Below are positions 24,023-29,943 of a stretch of 29,943 nt of DNA, in pieces. The notes below the pieces were generated by a model, which worked only from the letters and a program-made list of their open reading frames with translations, did not search any database and had not been told where the DNA came from. Source of the stretch: an uncultured Clostridia bacterium (GTDB lineage Bacteria > Bacillota > Clostridia > Saccharofermentanales > Saccharofermentanaceae); NCBI GenBank assembly GCA_937876985.1, contig CALEFT010000048.1, positions 1 through 29,943 of the forward strand. Reading direction: 5' to 3'. How positions within the stretch are numbered: the stretch's first letter is position 1; the number at the start of each line of letters is the position of its first letter. A program made the position numbers and the translations under genes.

Positions 24023-24748
24023 TTAGAATGGATAATCCTCACCCAAATTCGTAATGAATCTATGCCCTGTCTTATCCTCTCTTCTCTCCTCGAAAAGCTT
24101 CCGCAAAATCTCCGCCGCCTCATAAGACGATAATGGTGCCGGATTCTCTGGATTTCCATCCGTGCGAATCCATCCTGGATGCACACAGAAAATATTTATC
24201 GATGAATCATTCTTAAACTCATTATGCAAATTCATCGTTGCCATATTCAATGCCGCCTTTGCCATTCCATAGTCAATTACATTTGTGCGGTAGCATTTCG
24301 AGATAGAGCCAGCCTCAGAAGAAATATTATAAATTGCAGCTGTCTTCTTGCTTCTCTTAAGAAGTGGATAGAAAGCTTTAATTACACGCATTGGTCCAAC
24401 TGCAGTAATATCAACAGTACGCGCAATATAATCAAGATTTGCATCCCAGAAATTCTTATCACAATCTGGAGACACAGACACTGCATTATTCACTATCAAA
24501 TCAAGGTGATTAATACCCATCTCCTCTTCAAGTCGACGAGCAGCCTCATTGACTGAATTACTACTACTAATATCCATCTCTAATATATAAAGCTTGTCGC
24601 CATACTTCGCTTTTAGCTCTTCTAATTCGCTACATTGCTTACGCACTGTCGCAACAACGTTATCACCCGATTCCAAATAACGAAGTGCCATGTTAAATCC
24701 CAACGCATAGCTTCTTCCGCAGCCAGTAACCATCACATTTTGTCCCAT
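24023..24748 (-). CDS. Short-chain dehydrogenase/reductase (SDR)
   Basis: A 241-residue Rossmann-fold oxidoreductase. The cofactor motif is a variant, TGCGRSYALG (8-17), in place of TGxxxGxG. NNA is at 87-89, the catalytic Ser at 143 or 144 in NISSEAG, and YxxxK at Y160/K164. The basic V-R-K after the second strand (35-37) favours NADPH. TAGGAGG precedes the ATG by 7 nt. The substrate is unknown. It starts the run of minus-strand genes, 64 nt ahead of the zinc-ribbon gene, and may be the first gene of that operon or a separate unit. Confidence 0.9.
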   Translation of the reverse strand: MGQNVMVTGCGRSYALGFNMALRYLESGDNVVATVRKQCSELEELKAKYGDKLYILEMDISSSNSVNEAARRLEEEMGINHLDLIVNNAVSVSPDCDKNFWDANLDYIARTVDITAVGPMRVIKAFYPLLKRSKKTAAIYNISSEAGSISKCYRTNVIDYGMAKAALNMATMNLHNEFKNDSSINIFCVHPGWIRTDGNPENPAPLSSYEAAEILRKLFEERREDKTGHRFITNLGEDYPF

Positions 24749-24925
24749 GTTTATTCCTCCTAATAACTATTAATCTTTCTGTTTATCTAATCAGCCTTGT
24801 AGCTTCACGATGAAGCATCTTAATGCCTGTTTTTTACAATTACATTCTACAAAACACCTGTTCTCTCGTATATCAAATCCGTTTTTATTTTGTAGTATCG
24901 TCGTTCATATGTGCCGAAGCGTTTT

Positions 24926-25108
24926 CAGCAGAAAGTTCACCCAGGAGACCCTGTTTTGATGAACTTCTTGCTGAACTAGGGGTTATCAGCAGAAGGTTCA
25001 CCCAGGAGACCCTGTTTTGATGAACTTCTTGATGAACTTAGCGTTATCAGCAGAAAGTTCACCCAGGAAGCCCCGTTTTGATGAACTTCTTGATGAACTA
25101 AAAAAGCA
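24926..25108. repeat. Tandem triplication of a 61-bp unit
   Basis: Three copies start at 24926, 24987 and 25048, each with CAGCAGAAAGTTCACCCAGG (one G variant) and TTTTGATGAACTTCTTG. A shorter direct repeat, GATGAACTT twice at 12-bp spacing, is nested inside. As 61 is not a multiple of 3, the reading frame shifts from copy to copy. In the last copy one frame runs on as a 61-codon ORF (25017-25202) reading SAESSPRKPRFDELLDELKK, and the first copy shows a related peptide. This may be a small gene broken by the duplication, or chance. The 510-bp region 24749-25258 has no other convincing gene. Confidence 0.85.
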
Positions 25109-25258
25109 AATTGAAACCACTGCAAGCGACTCTTTAACGATGAAAAGTGTTGAAACAAAATGCCATAAACTAGTAGAGCTATCTTTTACAACCACTTCTT
25201 AAACATAAAGAAGCAATTGCAAAAACTAGCTCAGTAAGAACTAAACTACAGAACTCGA

Positions 25259-26014
25259 TTAGGACTCGATTCTCTCATAATAAGCATTAGTTATAAAAGC
25301 TGCTATCTGATTCTCTAGGTAGTCCTTTGTTGCAGGTTGTGTACTAGTTTCAAATGTAATCAAAAGATTCTTTCCGGGAATGAATCCAGCATCTATATAT
25401 GAACTTATTTTCTTCAAAAACCTAGCACGATATTCGGGATCATCAATCATTCCAAAATGCTCATGGATATAATAAAAATTGAGGAAAGGTATTAAAACTG
25501 CAAAATCCGGAAGGAGTTGAACCTTTGTTAATAGTGGCTCATAACAATATTTTGTTCCAACCTCATCATAGATACAACACGCACAATCTTCTGATTTCGA
25601 ACGAACGAGATACTTTCCATGGGGTATTAACCCCGGTTTTAGATTATTCTTGCCTTTTTTCATAGTGTTTTCATATATTGTTTCAAAAATAAAGTTATCG
25701 TTTGAATCGATTGACCTTTTTGGATGATATGAACTTTGTAAGTCGCCTTGTAAAGATAGAATGTTATTTAATTCCTTGATTTTGTTTTGTATTATTAAGC
25801 CTGTTTTGTAATTATCTAGTGCAATAGTTGAACGCTCTGTATTACAACCAGTTTGAAATCTGCTTTTATTTCCTAAGACTATCTGTAAGTATTCCTTTCC
25901 ATTGTCACTTCTTTTGTGTTTCTTCACATCCACAGGGTACTGCGAAAGTTCTGCTTCGAGCCACTCCTTGTAGAGCAGCAAAAAGCCTGCCGGTAGTTTT
26001 TCTAGAATTGCCAT
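25259..26014 (-). CDS. PD-(D/E)XK-like nuclease-fold protein, function unknown
   Basis: A 251-residue soluble protein. The second half has a pattern I recognise from uncharacterised PD-(D/E)XK-type proteins of gut Clostridia: VRSKSE (137-142), then YE (158-159), PDF (169-171), a hydrophobic strand, IHEHFGMIDDPEYRARF (183-199), a Lys-rich helix and LLITFET (217-223). D170 and E185, with a nearby His, are the candidate metal ligands. The first 120 residues are helical and Lys-rich and may bind nucleic acid. GAGGAGG lies 6 nt before the ATG at 26014; the frame is open 29 codons further up with no ribosome site. It is a lone gene flanked by repeats. DNA cleavage is inferred from the fold only. 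Confidence 0.7.
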   Translation of the reverse strand: MAILEKLPAGFLLLYKEWLEAELSQYPVDVKKHKRSDNGKEYLQIVLGNKSRFQTGCNTERSTIALDNYKTGLIIQNKIKELNNILSLQGDLQSSYHPKRSIDSNDNFIFETIYENTMKKGKNNLKPGLIPHGKYLVRSKSEDCACCIYDEVGTKYCYEPLLTKVQLLPDFAVLIPFLNFYYIHEHFGMIDDPEYRARFLKKISSYIDAGFIPGKNLLITFETSTQPATKDYLENQIAAFITNAYYERIES

Positions 26015-26075
26015 TGTGAGCCTCCTCTTTAAGTTATATGAATAAATTCTACCAGCATTCGACCTCGAAAAGACT

Positions 26076-26105
26076 CGACAAAACACGACAAAAAACGACA
26101 AAACG
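26076..26105. repeat. Phased 10-bp CGACAAAA repeats upstream of the nuclease-like gene
   Basis: CGACA occurs at 26076, 26086 and 26096, with A-rich fill (CGACAAAACA and CGACAAAAAA). The exact 10-bp phase places the copies on one face of the helix, about 60-90 bp upstream of the ATG at 26014. Confidence 0.65.
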
Positions 26106-26238
26106 AAGTCAGGTCAAACGGGCTTCAAACGACTTTATATCAGCGCTTTGAAAGGGTGTTCGTCATCGGGTGTAAAAAAGACAAATCACAAAACAAGAAA
26201 ACGAGGCGCGGAAAAAAGCAAGGATCAGCGAAGTTAAA

Positions 26239-26286
26239 CCCGATTGGTCGAAAACCTGATTGGTCGCAAACCCGATTGGTCGCAAA
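26239..26286. repeat. Three tandem 16-bp GATTGGTCG repeats
   Basis: Copies start at 26239, 26255 and 26271: CCCGATTGGTCGAAAA, CCTGATTGGTCGCAAA and CCCGATTGGTCGCAAA. They end about 45 bp upstream of the -35 element of the riboswitch-controlled operon and about 225 bp upstream of the divergent nuclease-like gene. Confidence 0.85.
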
Positions 26287-26331
26287 ACGAACCTTTTTAG
26301 AAATTATTCCTATTTGGACATCGTTGAGAGG

Positions 26332-26361
26332 TTGACACAATTAAAAAACGTCTGCTATTAT
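26332..26361 (+). promoter_or_regulatory. Sigma-A-type promoter of the riboswitch/ABC operon
   Basis: TTGACA (26332-26337), an 18-bp spacer and TATTAT (26356-26361). The expected start, about 26368, lies shortly before the riboswitch. Confidence 0.75.
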
Positions 26362-26380
26362 CAAGTCACAACTTAATAAT

Positions 26381-26462
26381 CCCATGAGGGAGTAGTGGCG
26401 CGGCGATGGTGCCGTGTGAAATGGTCAACATCCTGGTCGATATGAGACCTGGCCTTTCTTAA
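26381..26462 (+). ncRNA. yybP-ykoY (manganese) riboswitch candidate
   Basis: The leader has the conserved segments of this class in order: GGGAGTAG (26388-26395), a GC-rich stem around GGCG/GTGCC, GGTCAACATCC (26423-26433) and GAGACC (26444-26449). These correspond to the two metal-binding loops that sense Mn2+ in known members. It lies between a good promoter and an ABC exporter gene pair. The terminal P1 stem could not be fixed by eye; CATGAG (26384-26389) and CTCATG (26472-26477) could pair around the whole. A T run at 26549-26554 has no convincing terminator stem, so control at the translation level is also possible. Confidence 0.75.
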
Positions 26463-26484
26463 ATAATGAGACTCATGTGTTAGT

Positions 26485-26500
26485 GCTTTTCGAGGGGGGA
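26485..26500 (+). repeat. GCTTTTCGAG motif copy in the riboswitch leader
   Basis: GCTTTTCGAGGGGGGA lies between the riboswitch and the ATPase start. Like the copies at 1282-1297 and 14117-14131 it is intergenic and followed by a G run. Confidence 0.6.
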
Positions 26501-26596
26501 TTAGATGAAGAATCCTGTCCGACGAGTTGGTGGCACTGGCACTTGGGCTTTTTTGTTGGAATAAATTGCTCGGAGGCGAGCGGAAAGAGGCGAAGG

Positions 26597-27295
26597 ATGT
26601 TTCTAGAAGTGAAGGACATTAAGAAGGGCTTTGGTGCCGGTGACAGTAGGGTAGAGGTGCTTAAGGGCATTAATATCAAGGTTGAAAAGGGAGAGTTTTG
26701 CGTGCTTTTGGGGCCTAGTGGCTCGGGCAAGTCGACTCTCCTTAATATTTTGGGCGGAATCGATAGGCAGGATGCTGGCGAGATTGTGATTGACGGCAAG
26801 GAGCTTGAGTCGATGAGCGATAAGGCGCTTACGGATTATAGGAGAAAGCACCTGGGGTTTGTGTTCCAAAGCTACAATTTGATTCCGGATTTGACGGTTC
26901 GCGAGAATATTGAGGTTGGCGCTTTTTTGGGCAGCAATCCGCTCGATGTGGATGAGATTTTGGAGGTGCTTGGGCTTACTCAGCACCAGGACAAGAGGCC
27001 GAATCAGTTAAGTGGCGGACAGCAGCAGAGGACAGCGATTGGCCGCGCGGTGATTAAGAATCCGGACATTTTGTTGTGCGACGAGCCGACGGGTGCGCTT
27101 GACTACACGAATTCTAAGGAGATTTTGAAGCTCATCGAGTCGGTTAACCAGAAGTACAAGACGACTATCGTGATGGTTACGCACAACGAGGAAATTCAGA
27201 AGATGGCCGACCATGTCATTAAGTTTAGAGACGGCCACGTGCGCCGCGAGGTGTTTAACGAGACTAAGGTTCCTGCTAGCGAGCTCGAGTGGTAA
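26597..27295 (+). CDS. ABC transporter ATP-binding protein, MacB/LolD-like, under riboswitch control
   Basis: A 232-residue ATPase: Walker A GPSGSGKST (39-47), Q-loop Q91 in FVFQS, signature LSGGQ (138-142), Walker B ILLCDEP (158-164) and switch His H196 in MVTHN. This is the type that pairs with FtsX-fold permeases, and one follows after 15 nt. The ATG at 26597 starts the family's MFLEVKDIKK motif and has AGAGG 7 nt upstream; the frame is open 40 codons further up, but those residues do not belong to the domain. The leader carries a manganese riboswitch candidate, so expression is expected to rise with Mn2+. Confidence 0.92.
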   Translation: MFLEVKDIKKGFGAGDSRVEVLKGINIKVEKGEFCVLLGPSGSGKSTLLNILGGIDRQDAGEIVIDGKELESMSDKALTDYRRKHLGFVFQSYNLIPDLTVRENIEVGAFLGSNPLDVDEILEVLGLTQHQDKRPNQLSGGQQQRTAIGRAVIKNPDILLCDEPTGALDYTNSKEILKLIESVNQKYKTTIVMVTHNEEIQKMADHVIKFRDGHVRREVFNETKVPASELEW

Positions 27296-27310
27296 TCGGA
27301 GGGTAGCAAA

Positions 27311-29653
27311 ATGAGTATCAGAAATCCACTTAACAAAAGGTACGCGCGTGAGCTTAAGCACGATGCCGTGAAGTATCTGGCGATTTTCGTGTTCCTTACA
27401 GCGCTAGTTGCGATGCTCACGGGCTTTCTCGTGGCAGGCTCTAGCACACTAATCACAGCGCAAAGAAGCAAGGTCGACAACAATATCGAGGACGGCTTTT
27501 TCGTGACGGGGAGCGAGCTTTCCGAAGATCTCCTCTCCTCTCTCGAAAAGAACAACGACCTCACAATATATGAGAACTATTATTACGAGCAGACTTTGGG
27601 CGATTCTAGTGATGGCCCAGTCGGAACAATTCGTATCTATAATTTGGATAACAGAGAAGACATCGACCAGGTGAGTTCCATTGGTGGACGACTGCCGGAA
27701 AACGATGACGAGATTGCAGTAGACCGCGTCTATGCGGCTAACAACGACATAGAAATTGGAGACGAGATAGTAGTAAATGGCAAAAGTGTCGAGGTCGTAG
27801 GTTTCTGTGCAATGTCGGACTATACGGCGATGTACGAGAGTAACGACCAGATGATGTTCGATGCGACTAGATTCGGTGTCGCTGTTGTGGACGGCGAGCT
27901 TTTCGAGACGGTTGATGCGGAGAGGATAACTTTCCAGTATTCGTATCTTTTCGAGGAGGCAATAGACGAGGACGACAAGAAGGCGCAGAAAGAGCGCAAT
28001 GAGCAGTTCGCGGAGAACTTGATTGTGTCCTTGATGTTTGCAGGTGTGGAGGTCAAAAACTTCCAGCCAGCGTTTACGAATCAGGCGATAATTTTTGCAA
28101 AAAACGACATGGGCCGCGATGGAAATGCGATGCTGATGTTCCTTCTAGTTGGCGTGGCGGTGCTCGCGTTCGTGTTTGCGATTACTACGAATGCGCAGGT
28201 GGAGCGTGAGGCTTCCGTTATCGGAACCTTGCTGTCGTCCGGCTATTCTAGATGGGAGATGCTACTTCACTATTCGCTCTTGCCGACACTAGTGATTATC
28301 GTCGCGCTAATAGTGGGCAACATTCTTGGCTACACTGTGATGCTTGAGGTTGGCAAGGATATGTACTACGCGAACTATTCTCTGCCGGAGTTTGTGTTCC
28401 GCTTCGATGTGGCGGCCTTCCTTAAGACCTCGGTTATTCCGTTCGTGCTCTTTGAGATTATTATTAACGTAGTGTTACTGAGTAAGCTTCGCTTGTCACC
28501 GCTTCGTTTTTTGCGAAAAGATATCAGTTCAAACAAGTCGCGCCGTGCTCCGAAGCTTTCGCATTCAATCTCGATTATGAACCGCTATAGACTTCGCGTG
28601 CTAATGAAAAATATGCCGACTTTTGTGATGATTATTGTCGGCGTTACGCTTGCGAATCTGATTGCGCTACTCGGCATTATTTTTGTTCCAGTAATCAACG
28701 AGAACAGTGCGAGAATCCGAGACAGTCGCCTTGCTGACTATCAGTACATTCTATATACAGACGATATTCCTGGTATAGATAGTGACGCGCAGTTCGAGGA
28801 CGTTCGACTTGCTAGCACCACCTCGCTAACATATTCTGAGCCGCACCGCTTCAACGTTGGCGACGACAATGTTCACGAAGAAGAAATCACTATCTACGGC
28901 GTGGACGCTCGCGACATTCCGTCAACTAGCATGGCTGGCGAAGAAGGTGCTGTTGTTGTATCTAAGTCTTTCGCGTCCAAATTCCATCTCGAAGTCGGCG
29001 ACGAGATCACACTAACGGACGAATATAGCGGCGCGTCCTACACATACGAAATCGACGCAATCGACGAGAACACGCAGATGCTGATTTTCTTGCCACGCGC
29101 CGAGGTTAACGAGATGCTCGAGCAAGACGATAAATACTTCAACGTTATCTTGAGTTCAAGACCTCTCGACCTAGACGACCAATACGTCGCAAAGCTAATC
29201 ACAGAAGACGACCTAGACCAGCTCGGCAACCAAATGAACTCGAGCTCGCTTCTTAAGATGTTCGATGTCTTCACAGTCTTCGGCTACGCCGTGCTCGTAA
29301 TCGTCGTCTACATCCTAAGCAAGACGGTCCTCGCCAAAAACAAAACCTCCATCTCTCTCGCCAAAATCCTCGGCTACCACGACCACGAGATCTCCGCAAT
29401 CTACCTGCGTACCGTCTCCGTCGTAACAATCGCGTCCATCGTACTCACCATGCCACTCGTAAACGTTCTCATCGACCTCATCTGCGAGATGATACTCTAC
29501 GACTTCGCTGGCTACTTCGAGTACTTCCCAGAAGTGTCGCTTTTCGCACGCAACGCCCTCATCGCGATAGTAATCTACATCTTAATTTACTTCGCCCTCG
29601 TCGGCCGCATCCGAAAAGCCAAAATGACAGACGCACTCAAGTCCGTCGAATGA
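27311..29653 (+). CDS. FtsX/MacB-type ABC transporter permease, large
   Basis: A 780-residue permease of the same class as the one at 17373-19799 but only distantly similar. TM1 (about 20-42) is followed by an external MacB-like domain (about 45-265), three membrane segments (about 272-292, 322-345, 372-395), a fourth (about 436-462), a second external domain (about 465-645) and three segments near the C-terminus. FtsX coupling motifs are VIGTLLSSGYSRWEM in the first half and LAKILGYHDHEI in the second. Both external domains are rich in Asp and Glu. GGAGGG precedes the ATG by 8 nt. The likely product is an exporter or a mechanotransmission complex under Mn2+ control. Its substrate is unknown. 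Confidence 0.88.
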   Translation: MSIRNPLNKRYARELKHDAVKYLAIFVFLTALVAMLTGFLVAGSSTLITAQRSKVDNNIEDGFFVTGSELSEDLLSSLEKNNDLTIYENYYYEQTLGDSSDGPVGTIRIYNLDNREDIDQVSSIGGRLPENDDEIAVDRVYAANNDIEIGDEIVVNGKSVEVVGFCAMSDYTAMYESNDQMMFDATRFGVAVVDGELFETVDAERITFQYSYLFEEAIDEDDKKAQKERNEQFAENLIVSLMFAGVEVKNFQPAFTNQAIIFAKNDMGRDGNAMLMFLLVGVAVLAFVFAITTNAQVEREASVIGTLLSSGYSRWEMLLHYSLLPTLVIIVALIVGNILGYTVMLEVGKDMYYANYSLPEFVFRFDVAAFLKTSVIPFVLFEIIINVVLLSKLRLSPLRFLRKDISSNKSRRAPKLSHSISIMNRYRLRVLMKNMPTFVMIIVGVTLANLIALLGIIFVPVINENSARIRDSRLADYQYILYTDDIPGIDSDAQFEDVRLASTTSLTYSEPHRFNVGDDNVHEEEITIYGVDARDIPSTSMAGEEGAVVVSKSFASKFHLEVGDEITLTDEYSGASYTYEIDAIDENTQMLIFLPRAEVNEMLEQDDKYFNVILSSRPLDLDDQYVAKLITEDDLDQLGNQMNSSSLLKMFDVFTVFGYAVLVIVVYILSKTVLAKNKTSISLAKILGYHDHEISAIYLRTVSVVTIASIVLTMPLVNVLIDLICEMILYDFAGYFEYFPEVSLFARNALIAIVIYILIYFALVGRIRKAKMTDALKSVE

Positions 29654-29780
29654 CATGCGATTTTTCAACTCTTCGGTTTATGTTGCCATTTCACATGACG
29701 CATATGCCGCGCCGCGCGCAAGGTGAATAGACCATTACGCGCTGCTTACACACTATTAGCACGTTCTAGGGCGATAAATT

Positions 29781-29838
29781 AGTGGCAGAAGATTCTCTTC
29801 CTTCCATCTCGGAGGTGTTGAGGCTTTTGCCACTTTTT
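29781..29838 (+). terminator. Rho-independent terminator of the riboswitch/ABC operon
   Basis: AGTGGCA (29781-29787) pairs with TGCCACT (29828-29834), extended by AAG/CTT beyond one mismatch, and TTTTT follows. The loop is long (about 32 nt) with some inner pairing. It lies 128 bp after the permease stop. Confidence 0.65.
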
Positions 29839-29889
29839 GTATTTGTATTTTGTTTGGCCGTGGTCTGTGTAATTGTAACAACGGCTTTC

Positions 29890-29941
29890 GTCAACAGTTT
29901 TGTCAACAAAAACGGGTCAATCTGTTGACAGATTTGTTGAC
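29890..29941. promoter_or_regulatory. Fourfold GTCAACA dyad at the window edge
   Basis: GTCAACA occurs at 29890 and 29902, and its inverse TGTTGAC at 29923 and 29935. Spacing is 12 bp in both pairs, giving a symmetric element around about 29915. It may be an operator for the next gene, outside the window, or a hairpin. The region 29657-29943 has no gene. Confidence 0.55.
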
Positions 29942-29943
29942 AA

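Noticed and set aside
24998..25195. Minus-strand small ORFs across the 61-bp repeats
   Set aside because: No ribosome site and composition dictated by the repeats.
26503..26560. Possible transcription terminator (TTTTTT at 26549-26554) after the riboswitch
   Set aside because: No stable GC-rich stem could be built immediately before the T run.
26477..26596. N-terminal extension of the riboswitch-controlled ATPase
   Set aside because: The 40 extra residues are unlike the ABC domain and the internal ATG at 26597 has a ribosome site and the family start.

Overview
The window reads as chromosomal DNA of a low-to-medium GC Gram-positive anaerobe, most likely a gut or rumen Lachnospiraceae (Butyrivibrio/Pseudobutyrivibrio-like). 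This is inferred from strong GGAGG ribosome binding sites, lipoproteins with acidic linkers, a GH5 glycanase, a lantibiotic-type ABC/two-component set and a PAS-GGDEF protein. No rRNA, tRNA, CRISPR, phage or transposase gene was seen.

Layout. 1-266: end of a dispersed palindromic repeat array, then the terminator of a diguanylate cyclase (267-1196, -). 1357-6310 (-): response regulator, ABC ATPase, two membrane subunits and a histidine kinase, resembling a peptide-antibiotic sensing and resistance locus. 6370-7665 (-): uracil permease. 7894-8850 (-): GH5 glycanase without signal peptide. 8993-9943 (+): HSL-type esterase. 9956-14036 (-): four tandem genes of an unrecognised zinc-ribbon/membrane-hairpin/coiled-coil family. 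14281-15468 (+): pentapeptide-repeat protein. 15595-16587 (-): lipoprotein. 16751-17256: a 74-bp-period palindromic array bounded by a 10-bp inverted repeat. 17373-24748 (-): probable operon of SDR, a fifth zinc-ribbon gene, small lipoprotein, response regulator, histidine kinase, ABC ATPase and FtsX-type permease. 24926-25108: 61-bp tandem triplication. 25259-26014 (-): PD-(D/E)XK-like nuclease. 26332-29653 (+): promoter, yybP-ykoY (Mn2+) riboswitch candidate, ABC ATPase and FtsX-type permease. 29781-29943: terminator and a fourfold GTCAACA dyad at the edge.

How it fits together. Three ABC export/efflux-type systems and two complete two-component systems suggest an envelope-stress or antimicrobial-response region. 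The zinc-ribbon family is the most novel content: six modules in five genes share an invariant CxxC-x14-CxxC-x15-C spacing. One gene sits inside the second two-component/ABC operon, which suggests a membrane-associated role connected with envelope sensing (inference only). The tandem genes preserve the junction of their own duplication, a hybrid 26-codon ORF made at a 7-bp microhomology.

Two non-coding signals cut across the annotation: the 74-bp palindromic arrays, present at two loci, and the decamer GCTTTTCGAG, found 11 times (16 for its 9-mer core) on both strands, inside and between genes, where chance predicts well under one.
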